64,000 nt of DNA from Rickettsiales bacterium (GTDB lineage: Bacteria > Pseudomonadota > Alphaproteobacteria > Rickettsiales > UBA998). A program made the translations under genes and the position numbers. The notes below the pieces were generated by a model. It saw nothing but the letters and a program-made list of their open reading frames with translations, ran no database searches and was not told where the DNA came from. Positions 1 through 10,726 of the stretch are shown one piece after another. Where the stretch lies: assembly GCA_028279475.1 (NCBI GenBank), contig JANQNR010000004.1, forward strand, positions 62,001-126,000. Reading direction: 5' to 3'. The stretch's first letter is position 1, and each line of letters begins with the position of its first letter.

Positions 1-615
1 AATGGCTGTTTGGTAATCATCACTCATGCCCATGCTGAGACAGGGAAATGCATATTTTTCTTTTAGCTTTTTCATAAGTGCATAATAAGGCGCAGGGGGT
101 TCATCGGCAGGGGGAATACACATCAATCCTTCAAGTTGAAGATTGGGCAACGCCTTACAGTGTGTAACCAATGCTTCCAATTCATTGGGTTTGACGCCCG
201 ACTTTTGCGGTTCCTCACCAATGTTGACCTGGATCATGCAGCGCTGGCATTTACCTTGTATGGCAGCTGCATGGTTGATGGTATCGGCCAGTTTTTCCCG
301 GTCCACCGTTTCTATGACATCAAACAGGGCAAGCGCCTGCTTTACCTTGTTCGTTTGGAGGGGGCCGATCATATGAAGTTCTCTGTCCGGGGATGCTGTT
401 TTCAATTCAGGCCAGTATTTTGCTGCATCTTGTACACGATTTTCGGCAAAAAAACGATGCCCGGATGCTATGAGAGCCTTGATCTTATCTAGTGGTTGTT
501 GTTTGGTAACGGCTAATAACAAGATATTGGGTTCTGCCAGTAACATCTGTTGCTGCTGTGCGTCAATCTCGCATAGTAGTTGGTGATAAACGTAGTCAAT
601 AGAATCATAATTCAT
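1..615 (-). CDS. yggS: YggS/PROSC-family PLP-binding protein (3' end cut by window edge)
   Basis: This open frame starts at an ATG at 613-615 and runs off the left edge, so 205 residues are seen (the family is usually about 215-235). Members are cytoplasmic single-domain PLP carriers that buffer vitamin B6 and have no known catalysis. Family landmarks visible are LLLAVTK with the PLP lysine at about residue 38, a FAENRVQDA segment, HMIGPLQTNK, a QVNIGEEPQKSG strand and the LQLEGLMCIPP loop. The frame is open throughout with no frameshift. No ribosome-binding site precedes the ATG; a CATAAA hexamer lies five bases upstream, so a leaderless transcript is possible. It is divergent from the porin gene. 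Identification is by family motifs; the C-terminus is unseen. Confidence 0.9.
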   Translation of the reverse strand, partial: MNYDSIDYVYHQLLCEIDAQQQQMLLAEPNILLLAVTKQQPLDKIKALIASGHRFFAENRVQDAAKYWPELKTASPDRELHMIGPLQTNKVKQALALFDVIETVDREKLADTINHAAAIQGKCQRCMIQVNIGEEPQKSGVKPNELEALVTHCKALPNLQLEGLMCIPPADEPPAPYYALMKKLKEKYAFPCLSMGMSDDYQTAI

Positions 616-838
616 TGTATTTTATGTGTATTTATATATTTTCTTGCTTCTTAAACCGAATCTTAACTGTTGTGTGATAGCAACAGTCACGGTTTCCGAT
701 CCCGATTTTTGTAGAAAAAACTTTCCTTACGGTTGGATGTTGTTATAAGTGCCCGTATATATGGGTGCAAGGACGCGCTCGACGCGTGACCCATTAGTGT
801 TTAACAACAAACGTGTAATTAAGTATAGGATGAAAATC
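616..838. promoter_or_regulatory. Divergent yggS/porin intergenic region with a 7-bp inverted repeat
   Basis: This 223-base spacer must hold promoters for both neighbours. It contains a perfect inverted repeat ACTGTTG (666-672) / CAACAGT (681-687) with an 8-base loop, which could be an operator or a small hairpin. A TATAAG hexamer lies at about 753-758, about 80 bases before the porin ATG, as a possible -10. No convincing -35 partner is seen. The call is tentative. Confidence 0.25.
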
Positions 839-1948
839 ATGAAAAAAATATTACTCGGAACGACTGGGCTGGTAGCTGCTGCAATGTTCGCAAATGCTGC
901 AACAGCGCAGACGCCAAAAGTAACAATCGGTGGTTTTGCTGATTTCCAGGCTGGATTCGTTAGCGATGATCTGGATGGAAGTGAGCGTTCTCACGGATTC
1001 CGCAACGATACAGAAGTGTCTGTACGTGTTGATGGTAAATCAGATGCAGGACTGGGTTATGGTGCTGTAATCGATCTGGAAGCTGACGTCAGTGCTGATG
1101 CAGATGGCGAAGGTGTAAACGCGTCTCGTACCTATGTATATTTAGAAGGTAATTTCGGTCGCTTTGAGCTTGGTTCTAACCAAGGTGCAGGTGCGACTAT
1201 GCGTGTCGATGCTTCAAGTCTGGCAGTTGCTACTGGTGGTATTGACGGTGCATGGACGTATTTTGCTAACAGCCCAGCTGGCGTTCCTTTTATCACAACG
1301 CCTTCTCTGCCGCTTGAGCATGGTTCTCTGCTAGCACTGGGTGGTGAGACTACAGATAACGTAAGCAAGATTACTTATTACTCTCCACGCTACTCCGGTT
1401 TCCAACTGGGTATTTCATACCAGCCTGATTTTGCTGACCGCGGTCAGTTGACCAGCCTGACAGATGTTGATGCCGGTGAATCTGGTGAAAATCTGGATGT
1501 TGGTGTGAACTATGAAGGTCAATGGGGCGAAGTTTCTGCCGCTGCTGCTGTAACTGGTCAGTTCGGTGATGGTGAAACTGCTGCCACTGAAGATCTTGGC
1601 GCTTGGAATGCTGGCCTGAATCTGGGTTATGCAGGTTTCCAACTGGCCGGTTCTTATGGTGACTGGGATGACAGTCTTGGCGCAAGCAGCACCGATGGTG
1701 ACTACTGGACACTGGGTCTGGGTTATTCTTATGGCGCGTTTGGTGCATCTGCTACTTACATGGATAGTTCCTATGAAGTAGGTGGTGCGGATAACGACTT
1801 TGATAACCTGGTATTAGGTGCTGACTACCAGTTGGCTCCAGGTCTGGTTCCGTATGCTGAGCTGAGTTTCTATGACTTCGATGCTGCTGGTACGGCATCT
1901 GATAATGACGGTACAGTCTTTATCCTGGGTACTCAGCTGTCCTTCTAA
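839..1948 (+). CDS. Alphaproteobacterial outer-membrane porin
   Basis: The product is about 369 residues and forms a general-diffusion beta-barrel in the outer membrane. The start is placed at ATG 839 because AGGA lies 8 bases upstream and the protein then begins with a clean signal peptide: MKKILL, a hydrophobic core, and a cut after ATAQ near residue 24. An upstream in-frame extension to 749 would bury this signal. The mature protein has alternating amphipathic strands, many Gly/Asp/Tyr, no cysteine, and ends in a terminal Phe (LSF), the BamA-recognition signature of barrels. The N-terminal VTIGGFADFQAGF and the FGRFELGSNQGAG segment are typical of the Gram-negative porin family. It is monocistronic, closed by a terminator at 1969-1999. 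Substrate selectivity cannot be judged. Confidence 0.88.
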   Translation: MKKILLGTTGLVAAAMFANAATAQTPKVTIGGFADFQAGFVSDDLDGSERSHGFRNDTEVSVRVDGKSDAGLGYGAVIDLEADVSADADGEGVNASRTYVYLEGNFGRFELGSNQGAGATMRVDASSLAVATGGIDGAWTYFANSPAGVPFITTPSLPLEHGSLLALGGETTDNVSKITYYSPRYSGFQLGISYQPDFADRGQLTSLTDVDAGESGENLDVGVNYEGQWGEVSAAAAVTGQFGDGETAATEDLGAWNAGLNLGYAGFQLAGSYGDWDDSLGASSTDGDYWTLGLGYSYGAFGASATYMDSSYEVGGADNDFDNLVLGADYQLAPGLVPYAELSFYDFDAAGTASDNDGTVFILGTQLSF

Positions 1949-1968
1949 TCGTTGGATAGTACGAAGAA

Positions 1969-1999
1969 AAGGCGGCTCTGATGTGAGTCGCCTTTTTTT
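1969..1999 (+). terminator. Rho-independent terminator of the porin gene
   Basis: A 10-bp stem (1969-1978 with 1985-1994, one G-T wobble) has a 6-base loop and runs into a T tract ending at 1999. It lies 20 bases after the porin stop codon. Confidence 0.85.
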
Positions 2000-2067
2000 A
2001 TGTGAAGGTGCAAGTTTGAATTGCATTTTCTTTACGTAAGAATTTCCTTGAACGGAGAATTCTTACA

Positions 2068-2613
2068 TTGAACTGCTATAGATGCTGCGTTATGTTTCGT
2101 TCCATGAAATATTCTGTATATCTTGTTCCCTTAATGATGTTACTACTTGTTGCCTGCGATGGTGAGGTGAAGACGGAATATCCGGTAGACCCTGAGCAGC
2201 GACGTGCTGATCAGCGTGGAAAATTGACTGGTGATGGTCTGATATTGATGGGGCGGGATGATGATAATGGTGCCGGTGGTGCTTCACCGATTGGCGTCAA
2301 TAGCTTCCTGTGGCGGGCAACGCTGGATACGGTTTCCTTCATGCCATTGGCTTCGGCTGATCCGTTTGGCGGTGTGATTATCACAGACTGGTATGAAGAC
2401 CCTGCTGCACCGGGTGAACGCTACAAGTTAAACACCCTGATTTTGGATCGTTCATTACGGGCGGATACGTTGAAAGTCACCGTTTTTCGCCAGCGCCGCA
2501 ATGAGGCGGGGGAGTGGCAGGACATGCAGGCAAACCCTGATACGGCACGCCGTATTGAGGATACCATCCTGACGCGTGCACGTGAGTTGCGTGTCAAGCA
2601 GTCTGTACAATGA
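2068..2613 (+). CDS. DUF3576 lipoprotein
   Basis: The product is up to 181 residues. It has a hydrophobic signal segment ending in LLLVAC, a lipobox with the lipidated cysteine, so it is expected to be anchored in the outer membrane. The body (SPIGVNSFLWRATLDTVSF, ADPFGGVIITDWY, RYKLNTLILDR, VTVFRQ) is the conserved core of the alphaproteobacterial DUF3576 family, whose function is unknown. The start is ambiguous: TTG 2068 has GGAG about 10 bases upstream, while ATGs at 2092 and 2104 would give shorter, more usual signal peptides but have no ribosome-binding site. It lies 81 bases upstream of the RND adaptor gene on the same strand and may share its transcript. Confidence 0.82.
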   Translation: MNCYRCCVMFRSMKYSVYLVPLMMLLLVACDGEVKTEYPVDPEQRRADQRGKLTGDGLILMGRDDDNGAGGASPIGVNSFLWRATLDTVSFMPLASADPFGGVIITDWYEDPAAPGERYKLNTLILDRSLRADTLKVTVFRQRRNEAGEWQDMQANPDTARRIEDTILTRARELRVKQSVQ

Positions 2614-2694
2614 TTGGTTCCTGGCTTGAAATGAGTCAAAAGCATACCGACATAGGTACCTGGCTGTAACAATTTTATAGGAAAACAATCCACC

Positions 2695-3837
2695 ATGCGA
2701 GCACAGATGACCCATATATATCATCGCCTGCATGGCTGGTATCACGGCTTGAACCAGCAAAAGCGCCTTACGGTCAATATTATTGCCGTTGTAGGGATAT
2801 GGGTGCTCTCTGGTGTATTGTTGGGGGGTGGAGTAAATGAGGAAGAAGCGATAACCCAGCCTAAACTAGCCGTGCAATCGCTGCGTGTCCAACCATCTGA
2901 GGCACAAAGCATTCAACGTTATGTGGAAATCTATGGTCAGACGGAAGCGTCGCAGGATGTGAACCTCGCAGCGCAAACCAGCGGCCGAGTGATTGCCATT
3001 CCGGCAGTAGAGGGCGATTCTATCGAAAAGGGTGATGTTATTGTCCGTATTGATCCGCAGGAACGTGAAGAGCGTGTATCTGCGCTCAAAGCTCTGGTTA
3101 ATGAGCGCAGTAAGGAATATAATGCCGCGCAGCGTCTGAGTCGTAAGGGGTTCGATAGTGAAATCAGCCGTGCGCGTGCGTTAGCAGCACTCAATCAGGC
3201 TAAGGCAGATTTGCGCCGTGCTGAACTTGAAGTGGATTTTACGGAGGTGAAAGCGCCGTTTTCAGGTGTGCTGGAGCGTGTCAATGTTGATATTGGAGAT
3301 TTTGTTGGTGTGGGCGTGTTCGGGGTAGAAGGTTCCATTGCCAGGGTATTGGATGCTGATCCGGTGCTGGCTACCGGTAATATTTCACAAAAAGACCGTC
3401 CTTTTGTAAATGCAGAGGCATCGGTGCCGGTCACCTTGCAAAGTGGGCAGCGTTACACTGGTCAAATCAGTTTTCTGGCAAGTGCTGCGGAAGAGGCCAG
3501 TCGTAGTTTTCCGGTTGAGGTAACATTGGATAACTTGAAGCAGCAGATTCCGATTGGTGTGTCGGTACGTATCCAGGTGCCACTCAATGAAGTGGGCGCG
3601 CACTTGGTGCCGGGTTCTCTATTGTCTTTGAATGATGAGGGCACCATACAAATCAAGGTGCTGGATGAACAAAATACCGTTCAGGCCCACCCGGTAGAGA
3701 TTGTCCGGGAAGAAAAAGAGGGCTTGTGGGTGCAGGGATTGCCGCCACGTGCACGCTTGATTACATTAGGCCATCATTATGTGGCAGAGGGTGATGCGAT
3801 TGATGCATCGCTGATTCAGACAACCGAGTCTAAATAA
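2695..3837 (+). CDS. RND efflux periplasmic adaptor (membrane fusion protein)
   Basis: The 380-residue HlyD/AcrA-type adaptor links an inner-membrane RND pump to an outer-membrane channel. One membrane anchor is at about residues 25-45 (TVNIIAVVGIWVLSGVLLGG), with no lipobox. Then come a split biotinyl-lipoyl domain (VNLAAQTSGRVIAI...EGDSIEKGDVIVRID and, later, TEVKAPFSGVLERV), a coiled-coil hairpin at about 120-180, a beta-barrel and a membrane-proximal domain. An ATAGGA ribosome-binding site precedes ATG 2695. Its stop shares one base with the start of the pump gene (TAATG), so the two are translationally coupled. Substrate is unknown, and no TolC-type gene is present in the window. Confidence 0.92.
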   Translation: MRAQMTHIYHRLHGWYHGLNQQKRLTVNIIAVVGIWVLSGVLLGGGVNEEEAITQPKLAVQSLRVQPSEAQSIQRYVEIYGQTEASQDVNLAAQTSGRVIAIPAVEGDSIEKGDVIVRIDPQEREERVSALKALVNERSKEYNAAQRLSRKGFDSEISRARALAALNQAKADLRRAELEVDFTEVKAPFSGVLERVNVDIGDFVGVGVFGVEGSIARVLDADPVLATGNISQKDRPFVNAEASVPVTLQSGQRYTGQISFLASAAEEASRSFPVEVTLDNLKQQIPIGVSVRIQVPLNEVGAHLVPGSLLSLNDEGTIQIKVLDEQNTVQAHPVEIVREEKEGLWVQGLPPRARLITLGHHYVAEGDAIDASLIQTTESK

Positions 3838-6800
3838 TGCACCGCCTGATTGACCTTGCCATTGATTCGCACCGCGTGGTGTTCATGGTGCTTGCGTTTA
3901 TTATTATTGCCGGTTCCATGGCGTATCAGGCTGTACCGAAGGAATCATCCCCCGATGTGCAAGTGCCGATTATTTATACCTCTTTGCGACTGGAGGGCAT
4001 TTCTCCTCAAGATGCAGAGCGGCTGCTGATCCGTCCGGTGGAGAAGCAATTACGCTCCATTGATAACGTCAAGAAGATGTCGGCGGAAGCGACGGAAGGG
4101 TTTGCTTCGGTGACACTGGAATTTCGTGCCGGGTTTGACCCGGACATGGCGTTGGCGGACGTACGGGCAGCGGTCGATAAGGCCAAGCCGGAATTGCCGG
4201 ATGATGCAGATGAACCTAATGTGCAGGAAGTCACCTTTAGCCAGTTTCCCATTATCAACGTAGTACTGAGCGGTGATGTGCAGCTCCGTACGTTAACGAC
4301 GCTTGCCCGTGATTTACGCGATAAGTTGGAAGGGTTGAGCAGCGTACTGGAAGCGAAAATCGCTGGGGATCGTGAGGAAATGCTGGAAGTGGTGCTCGAC
4401 CCGCTGGCATTGGAAAGCTATGGCATCAACCCGGCAGAAGTGCTGCGCCGGGTCAGCAATAACAACGTGCTGATTGCCGCCGGACGGCTGGACAATGCGA
4501 CCGGGCGCTATAGTATTAAGCTCCCTGGGCTGATCGAAACGGCCAAGGATTTATATAGCACACCCATTATCAATACGCCGGATAAGGTGGTAGTGCTGGG
4601 CGACATTGCCACGGTGCGCCGTACGTTCAAGGATGCGGAAAGTTTTGCTCGTATCAACGGGCAGCGCGCCGTTGGTGTATCGGTGTCGAAGCGTGCCGGC
4701 GCGAACATTATCGACACGGTTGAAGCAGTACGAGCACTGGTAGAAGAGGAGCAGCGCTTCTGGCCGCCGGGGGTGCAGGTGTCGTATTCCCAGGATACGT
4801 CCGGCGATATTCGTGACATGCTGCGTGATCTGGAGAATAACGTCGTGCTAGCCATCCTGTTGGTATTACTGGTGGTGCTTTATCACGTCGGGATACGTTC
4901 TTCCGTTCTTGTCGCGTTTGCCGTGCCAGGCGCTTTTCTGATTGCGGTACTATTTATCGCCATGGCCGGGTTTACGATGAATATCGTGGTGCTGTTTAGT
5001 CTGATTCTCTCTGCCGGGTTGTTGGTCGATTCAGCGATTGTGGTGTGTGAGTATGCCGAACGGCTGATGAAAGAGGAGGGGGAACGTCCAGCGCAAGCCT
5101 ATGCAAGGGCGGCGAAGCGTATGTCAGGGCCCATCCTCTCTTCAACGCTCACTACGTTGGCCGTGTTTATGCCGTTGCTGTTCTGGCCAGGGATTGTTGG
5201 GCAGTTCATGAAATATATGCCGATTACCTTGATTGTTACGCTGACCGGTTCATTGTTGATGGCGCTGGTTTTTCTACCAACGATTGGTAGTCGGTTGAGA
5301 AATAAGAATTCACGTCACTTCGGCGACTTGCCTCGCCAAAGTACAGCGGTGGCGGGAGGTCGGAGTCTATCACAATTATCTCCTGCTGTTGCACCAGATA
5401 CCGGCCTTCGCCAATATGACAATACTTACTCTGGAGCTATTCATCCTTTTACTCAGCGTTATCTGATGGCGTTGCAATGGGTGCTGGGTGCCCCATGGCG
5501 GGTGGTAAGCGCCGTATTGGGCAGCGTGGTCGTGGTTTTTGTTCTGTTTGGTACCATGGGGCCCGGTGTTGAATTCTTCCCGGATATTGAGCCGAAGAAC
5601 GCCAATGTGCTGGTGCGTACCGTTGGCAACCTGTCACTCAAGGAGAAAAACACCATCATGGAGCAGGTGGAGACGCGATTACAACCGCTCACGGATGAGG
5701 TCCGATTTTTCTATACGCAGGTGGGAGAGACGACACTGCGCGATAAGCCGGAAGACGTGATTGGGTTGGTACAGTTGGAATTTCGCAATTGGCGCCTGCG
5801 CCGCCCGGTGGAAGAAGTGTTGGCAGATGCCCGTGAGCGGTTGCGTGATCTGCCGGGTATCATTATCGAAACAGCAAAGCAGGAAGAAGGGCCGCCGACG
5901 GGAAAAGCACTGCAACTGGAATTTTCCAGCCGCTTTCCGGAGAAGTTGGATCCTGCCGTGACAGATTTTGTCAACGCCCTGGAAACAGAGATTGGTGGGG
6001 TAACGGATTTGGCAGATGATCGTCCCAAGCCGCGCATCGAATGGGAATATACCGTGGATCGTGTGGCCGCCGGGCGCAATGACGTGTCCGTGGCAGATGT
6101 CGGGCAGGTGCTCAAAATGGTGACGAACGGGGTGAAGATCAATGAATACCGCCCAGATGATGCTGATGATGAACTTGATATCATGGTACGTTTTCCTGAA
6201 TCGCATCGGACATTAAGCCAGTTATCGCAGTTACAAGTGATGACCGGGCAGGGAGTGCTGGAGCCGATTACCAATTTTGTCGAGCGAAAAGCCGAGCAGG
6301 CGGTCAGTATCATCCGCCGGGTTGATGGCGTCCGGGTGATGAATGTGAAGGCCGATGTGGTTGATGGCGTGTTGCCTGACGATAAGGTGCAGGAGGTCCG
6401 TGCCTATTTTGAATTAAATCCTCCCGATCCAGCCGTGCGACTAACATTTCGGGGAGAAGACGAAGAGCAGCAAGAGGCAATGCAATTTCTTAGCATGGCG
6501 TTTTTGATCGCGATTTTCACCATGATGCTATTGCTTACAGCGCAGTTTAACAGCTTCTACCGTATGGCTGTCATTATGAGCGCGGTGGTGCTTTCCACAG
6601 GCGGGGTTTTTCTGGGTGCGCTTGTCACTTATCATCCGTTCGGCATTGTCATGAGTGGGGTGGGGGTGATCTCCCTGGCAGGGATTGTTGTGAATAACAA
6701 TATTATTCTGATCGATACCTATGATGAGTTGCGCCAGCAGGGCATATCGGTGATGGAGGCATTGCAGCAGGCCTGTATGATGCGGTTGCGTCCTATATTG

Positions 6801-7055
6801 TTGACGGCAGGGACAACCATCCTTGGGCTGTTACCCATGGTGATTGGTTTAAATATCGATTTTCTGGGCTGGGATGCCACGCTGGGTGCGCCTTCTGGGC
6901 AATGGTGGCGGCAGTTATCCACGGCGATTGCTGGAGGGCTCAGTTTTGCTACGGTACTGACTCTGTTCCTGACGCCTGCCTTGCTGCTGCTTTGGGATCG
7001 AAAGCGGGAACACGTGAATCCGGCTAATCCGGCATTGAGTCCGCAGGGGATATGA
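3837..7055 (+). CDS. RND efflux pump, inner-membrane permease (AcrB/MdtB superfamily)
   Basis: The 1072-residue proton-driven transporter has the usual RND layout: TM1 at the N-terminus, a large periplasmic porter loop, TM2-6, a second TM7/periplasmic loop, and a final TM8-12 block ending in ALLLLW. The N-terminal [23 protein letters not shown] and the motif [17 protein letters not shown] in TM4, followed by [15 protein letters not shown], are diagnostic; the TM4 Asp belongs to the proton relay. The linker between TM6 and TM7 (about residues 480-535) is long and poorly conserved and contains an imperfect palindrome at DNA level. This pump and the upstream adaptor form a two-gene operon. Drug or metal specificity cannot be assigned. 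Confidence 0.93.
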   Translation: MHRLIDLAIDSHRVVFMVLAFIIIAGSMAYQAVPKESSPDVQVPIIYTSLRLEGISPQDAERLLIRPVEKQLRSIDNVKKMSAEATEGFASVTLEFRAGFDPDMALADVRAAVDKAKPELPDDADEPNVQEVTFSQFPIINVVLSGDVQLRTLTTLARDLRDKLEGLSSVLEAKIAGDREEMLEVVLDPLALESYGINPAEVLRRVSNNNVLIAAGRLDNATGRYSIKLPGLIETAKDLYSTPIINTPDKVVVLGDIATVRRTFKDAESFARINGQRAVGVSVSKRAGANIIDTVEAVRALVEEEQRFWPPGVQVSYSQDTSGDIRDMLRDLENNVVLAILLVLLVVLYHVGIRSSVLVAFAVPGAFLIAVLFIAMAGFTMNIVVLFSLILSAGLLVDSAIVVCEYAERLMKEEGERPAQAYARAAKRMSGPILSSTLTTLAVFMPLLFWPGIVGQFMKYMPITLIVTLTGSLLMALVFLPTIGSRLRNKNSRHFGDLPRQSTAVAGGRSLSQLSPAVAPDTGLRQYDNTYSGAIHPFTQRYLMALQWVLGAPWRVVSAVLGSVVVVFVLFGTMGPGVEFFPDIEPKNANVLVRTVGNLSLKEKNTIMEQVETRLQPLTDEVRFFYTQVGETTLRDKPEDVIGLVQLEFRNWRLRRPVEEVLADARERLRDLPGIIIETAKQEEGPPTGKALQLEFSSRFPEKLDPAVTDFVNALETEIGGVTDLADDRPKPRIEWEYTVDRVAAGRNDVSVADVGQVLKMVTNGVKINEYRPDDADDELDIMVRFPESHRTLSQLSQLQVMTGQGVLEPITNFVERKAEQAVSIIRRVDGVRVMNVKADVVDGVLPDDKVQEVRAYFELNPPDPAVRLTFRGEDEEQQEAMQFLSMAFLIAIFTMMLLLTAQFNSFYRMAVIMSAVVLSTGGVFLGALVTYHPFGIVMSGVGVISLAGIVVNNNIILIDTYDELRQQGISVMEALQQACMMRLRPILLTAGTTILGLLPMVIGLNIDFLGWDATLGAPSGQWWRQLSTAIAGGLSFATVLTLFLTPALLLLWDRKREHVNPANPALSPQGI
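5323..5362 (+). repeat. Imperfect palindrome inside the RND pump linker
   Basis: Two arms (about 5323-5337 and 5351-5362) pair over about 12 bp with a 2-base bulge and lie in frame in the cytoplasmic TM6-TM7 linker, where sequence conservation is low. It resembles the in-frame palindromic elements known from Rickettsia, but no second copy was recognised in the window. Confidence 0.25.
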
Positions 7056-7071
7056 GGTAAGAACCCGAATT

Positions 7072-7731
7072 ATGAATACTCAGCAGCAACAGGAAATTTT
7101 TGACGTACCCGGTGGTGAGCGGCGTATATTGCTGCATTCCTGTTGCGCCCCCTGTTCGGGCCCGTTGATCGAGAAAATGCACGATGCAGGGCTGGAGCTG
7201 ACTATCTTTTTCTATAATCCGAATATCCATCCGATGAAGGAATACCGGCTGCGCAAGGATGAAAATATTCGCTATGCGGAAAAGCGGGGTATTCCGTTTG
7301 TCGATGCTGACTATGACGTGCAGGAATGGTTTTCGAGGGCAAAGGGTATGGAGCATGAGCCGGAGCGTGGTATTCGTTGTACAATGTGTTTCGATATGCG
7401 CTTTATACGGACAGCCTTGCATGCCCATGAGCATGGGTTCAAGGTCTTCACCAGTTCATTGGGTATTTCCCGCTGGAAGAATATGGAGCAGATCAATGAT
7501 TGCGGTGTGCGTGCTGCCGAGCCCTATGAGGATATCATCTACTGGACCTATAACTGGCGTAAGGATGGTGGTGGGGCACGTATGTATGAGTTAGCAAAGG
7601 AAGAAGCCTTTTATGCGCAGCAATATTGCGGGTGCATCTATTCCCTACGTGATACCAATGCCTGGCGCGAGCAAAACGGCCGTGAGAAGATCGCCATCGG
7701 TGAGACCTGGTATGAGCAAAAAATTTCCTAA
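7072..7731 (+). CDS. queH: Epoxyqueuosine reductase QueH (DUF208)
   Basis: The 219-residue cytoplasmic enzyme reduces epoxyqueuosine to queuosine in tRNA as the non-homologous alternative to QueG. The cysteine pattern of the family is complete: HSCCAPC near residues 22-28, RCTMCFDMR near 103-111, and YCGC in the C-terminal part. The SSLGISRWK segment is also typical. It follows the RND pump by 16 bases, so it may be cotranscribed by read-through, although there is no functional link. GAGG lies 14 bases before the ATG, a weak ribosome-binding site. Confidence 0.93.
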   Translation: MNTQQQQEIFDVPGGERRILLHSCCAPCSGPLIEKMHDAGLELTIFFYNPNIHPMKEYRLRKDENIRYAEKRGIPFVDADYDVQEWFSRAKGMEHEPERGIRCTMCFDMRFIRTALHAHEHGFKVFTSSLGISRWKNMEQINDCGVRAAEPYEDIIYWTYNWRKDGGGARMYELAKEEAFYAQQYCGCIYSLRDTNAWREQNGREKIAIGETWYEQKIS

Positions 7732-7755
7732 TCGTCTTCTTGTGTGAATCTCCAA

Positions 7756-7783
7756 TAGACAAGTCTGACCTGGCATTTATACT
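7756..7783 (+). promoter_or_regulatory. Sigma-70-type promoter of murC giving a leaderless start
   Basis: TAGACA (7756-7761) and TATACT (7778-7783) are separated by 16 bases. The murC ATG begins 7 bases after the -10 hexamer, the place where transcription should start, and no ribosome-binding site exists. A leaderless mRNA is inferred. Confidence 0.55.
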
Positions 7784-7789
7784 GGCCAG

Positions 7790-9256
7790 ATGATTACACT
7801 ACCCTTGAAGCGTTTGCCACTGGCACATACACTCCCCACGGAAGTAGGCGTCATCCATATTGTCGGGATTGGTGGGATCGGTATGAGCGGTATTGCCGAG
7901 ATTCTGCACAATTTGGGATACCGGGTGCAGGGATCAGATATTGCTGAAAATCCAAATGTTGTGCGTTTGAGGGAGCAGGGTATCCCCATTATGATTGGCC
8001 ATACACCGGAGAACGTCGATGAAGCAGGCGTCGTCGTAGTATCCTCCGCCATTAAGGGAGGCAACTCGGAAGTAGATACAGCGAGAGAGCGACGTATTCC
8101 CATTGTGCGCCGTTCGGAGATGCTGGCGGAGATCATGCGCCTGAAAATGGCAGTGGCAGTTGCCGGGACGCATGGCAAGACAACGACCACATCACTAACG
8201 GCCTGTCTGTTGGATGCCGGAGGGCTGCAGCCGACCGTCATCAATGGTGGGATCATTAATGCTTATGGCACCAATGCCCGACTCGGTAAGGGCGAGTGGA
8301 TGGTCGTCGAAGCCGATGAATCTGACGGTACGTTTACCCATTTGCCGGCAACAGTGGCCATTGTCACCAATATCGACCCGGAGCATATGGATTATTATGG
8401 TTCTTTTGATGCACTCAAAGACGCGTTCCGGCAATTTTTGAATAATATCCCGTTTTATGGATTTTGTGTGATGTGCCTGGATCATCCGGTGGTGCAGCAG
8501 TTAGTAGGAGAAACGCATGACCGCCGTGTGGTGACATACGGAATGAGTGCGCAGGCTGATGTTCGGGCAGTCAATATCACGGCAGATGGGGATGGACAGC
8601 ATTTCAGCGTAGAGATTTCTGAATATTTGGGAGAGGAAGCACACCGCATTGATGATCTGATGTTGCCGATGCATGGTGAGCATAATCTGGGAAATGCGCT
8701 GGCGGCGATTGCCGTGGCGCGGGAGCTAGGGATCAGCGGGCATACGATTCGGCGCGGCCTGTATGAATTCCGTGGCGTGAAGCGGCGCTTTACCCGTACC
8801 GGCTGCGTACAGGGGATTACGATTATTGATGATTACGGTCATCATCCGGTGGAGATTGCCGCAACCCTGAAAAGTGCACGGCAGGCGGCAGGTGAGCATC
8901 AGGTCATCGCGGTTGTTCAGCCGCATCGCTATACACGTGTACGGGATTTGTTGGCTGATTTTTGTTCCTGTGTGAATGATGCTGATGTGGTGATCATTAC
9001 GGATATCTACGCTGCAGGAGAAGCGCCGATCGAAGGGATTGACCGGGATCGGCTGGTGCAGGAGATTCGTCAGCGTGGCCATAAACATGTGCTGCCGCTG
9101 CGTGCTGAGGAGGCGCTGGCAGAATTGGTGCTTGAGGTGGGAGAATCCGGAGATTATGTCATCTGTCTTGGTGCCGGTTCGATCACCAACTGGGCACATG
9201 AGTTGCCGGAACAGATGATGGGGCAATTGCAGAAGTCGGGTGGTAGTGCGGCGTAA
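7790..9256 (+). CDS. murC: UDP-N-acetylmuramate--L-alanine ligase
   Basis: The 488-residue cytoplasmic ATP-dependent ligase adds the first L-Ala of the peptidoglycan stem peptide. It has an N-terminal Rossmann-like UDP-binding domain ([16 protein letters not shown]), a central ATPase domain with the P-loop [12 protein letters not shown] and the [10 protein letters not shown] and NIDPEHMD motifs, and the C-terminal Mur ligase domain with IDDYGHHP. Length is normal for MurC. In most bacteria murC lies in the division/cell-wall cluster beside murG and murB; here it stands alone between queH and rho. Its start codon sits directly at the predicted transcription start of its own promoter. Confidence 0.96.
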   Translation: MITLPLKRLPLAHTLPTEVGVIHIVGIGGIGMSGIAEILHNLGYRVQGSDIAENPNVVRLREQGIPIMIGHTPENVDEAGVVVVSSAIKGGNSEVDTARERRIPIVRRSEMLAEIMRLKMAVAVAGTHGKTTTTSLTACLLDAGGLQPTVINGGIINAYGTNARLGKGEWMVVEADESDGTFTHLPATVAIVTNIDPEHMDYYGSFDALKDAFRQFLNNIPFYGFCVMCLDHPVVQQLVGETHDRRVVTYGMSAQADVRAVNITADGDGQHFSVEISEYLGEEAHRIDDLMLPMHGEHNLGNALAAIAVARELGISGHTIRRGLYEFRGVKRRFTRTGCVQGITIIDDYGHHPVEIAATLKSARQAAGEHQVIAVVQPHRYTRVRDLLADFCSCVNDADVVIITDIYAAGEAPIEGIDRDRLVQEIRQRGHKHVLPLRAEEALAELVLEVGESGDYVICLGAGSITNWAHELPEQMMGQLQKSGGSAA

Positions 9257-9274
9257 GGCCGTTTCTAACAAATC

Positions 9275-10528
9275 CTACGTATTCATCGAATCGAAGAACT
9301 CGGCATTGTTCTTCGTGTCTTTCAACTTTTTAATCAAGAACTCCATGCCATCACTGGCACCCATCGGGTCGAGGATACGGCGCAGCATCCAGACTTTGGT
9401 CAGATCGGCCTTATCCATCAGTAGGTCTTCTTTCCGTGTGCCGGACTTGGTGACATCAATGGCCGGGAAGATGCGTTTATCGGCCAGTTTGCGATCCAGT
9501 ACCACTTCCGAGTTACCAGTCCCCTTGAATTCCTCAAAGATCACCTCATCCATGCGTGAGCCGGTGTCAATCAAGGAAGTGGCGATAATTGTCAGCGACC
9601 CACCATCTTCAATATTACGCGCCGCGCCGAAGAAACGCTTTGGGCGTTGCAACGCATTAGCATCAACACCACCGGTCAGTACTTTCCCTGAAGAAGGCAC
9701 CACGGTATTATAGGCACGTGCTAGGCGAGTAATAGAATCGAGCAGGATCACCACATCTTTTTTGTGTTCCACCAGCCGCTTGGCTTTTTCAATCACCATC
9801 TCGGCCAGATTGACATGCCGGTGTGCGGGTTCATCAAACGTAGAACTGACAACTTCCCCTTTCACGGAGCGTGCCATGTCGGTGACTTCTTCCGGGCGTT
9901 CATCCACCAGCAGTACAATCAGCATACATTCCGGGTTATTTTCGGTGATCGCATGGGCGATATTCTGCATCAGTACCGTCTTACCGGTGCGTGGTGGCGC
10001 GACGATCAGGCAGCGCTGGCCTTTCCCGATCGGCGAGACAATGTCAATCACCCGGCAGCTTAAATCTTTGCTTGGTTTTTCCACTTCTAGCTTGAAGCGA
10101 TCATCCGGGAAAATCGGGGTCAGATTGTCAAAATTGACCTTCTTCTTCACCATCTCCGGCGCGTCGCCATTGATGGTAATCACCTCATCAAGAGCAAAAT
10201 AACGCTCGCTCTCTTTGGGGGCGCGTAACTCTCCCTCGATGGTATCTCCGGTGCGCAGCCCATATTTCCGAACAAAGGAGGGAGCGACATAGATGTCATC
10301 CGCACCGGCCAGGTAATTTGCTTCCGGCGAGCGCAGGAATCCGAATCCGTCCTGCAAAATTTCAATCGTACCGCCACCCTGAATGGTTTCGTCGTTTTCG
10401 GCCTGTTGCTTCAGGATCGCAAAGATCAACTCCTGCTTGAGCATGCCACTGGCGTTCTCAATCTCGTATTCTTCGGCGAGTGCGAACAACTCGTTGGGCT
10501 TTTTCAGTTTTAGTTCTTTGATGTGCAT
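9275..10528 (-). CDS. rho: Transcription termination factor Rho
   Basis: The 417-residue hexameric RNA-dependent ATPase terminates transcription. The N-terminal Rho_N helical domain ([20 protein letters not shown]) is followed by the RNA-binding cold-shock fold ([20 protein letters not shown]) and the RecA-type motor with Walker [11 protein letters not shown], Walker [12 protein letters not shown], the Q-loop and the R-loop TGGVDANAL. Length is standard. It is transcribed convergently with murC (18 bases between stops). A clear ribosome-binding site is absent; a weak CAGAAT hexamer ends six bases upstream of the ATG, so it may also be leaderless. Confidence 0.97.
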   Translation of the reverse strand: MHIKELKLKKPNELFALAEEYEIENASGMLKQELIFAILKQQAENDETIQGGGTIEILQDGFGFLRSPEANYLAGADDIYVAPSFVRKYGLRTGDTIEGELRAPKESERYFALDEVITINGDAPEMVKKKVNFDNLTPIFPDDRFKLEVEKPSKDLSCRVIDIVSPIGKGQRCLIVAPPRTGKTVLMQNIAHAITENNPECMLIVLLVDERPEEVTDMARSVKGEVVSSTFDEPAHRHVNLAEMVIEKAKRLVEHKKDVVILLDSITRLARAYNTVVPSSGKVLTGGVDANALQRPKRFFGAARNIEDGGSLTIIATSLIDTGSRMDEVIFEEFKGTGNSEVVLDRKLADKRIFPAIDVTKSGTRKEDLLMDKADLTKVWMLRRILDPMGASDGMEFLIKKLKDTKNNAEFFDSMNT

Positions 10529-10671
10529 AAGCGTATTCTGTGTGAGAGGTAAATAATGATGAAAAATCTATCGGGAAATAAATATGGGGATAAGAATAAA
10601 ATCCCAAAATATGGAAAAATCATAACGCAAAATGCGAATGGGTCAAGTATTTTTTGGTGTATGAAATATAC

Positions 10672-10702
10672 AAAAAGGGTGACGCAGTTGTCCGCGCCAC
10701 CC
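10672..10702 (-). terminator. Rho-independent terminator after the capsid gene
   Basis: Arms 10677-10684 and 10694-10702 form a GC-rich stem (GGGTGGCGC against GCGTCACCC on the minus strand, one mismatch), followed by five T on that strand. It ends the protease-capsid transcript before rho. Confidence 0.7.
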
Positions 10703-10726
10703 ATTGGAATCGTAGCAAATACGTGT

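Noticed and set aside
5679-6313. Reverse-strand open frames of 175-200 codons inside the RND pump gene
   Set aside because: The plus-strand frame is a clear RND pump throughout; the reverse frames have no family signal.
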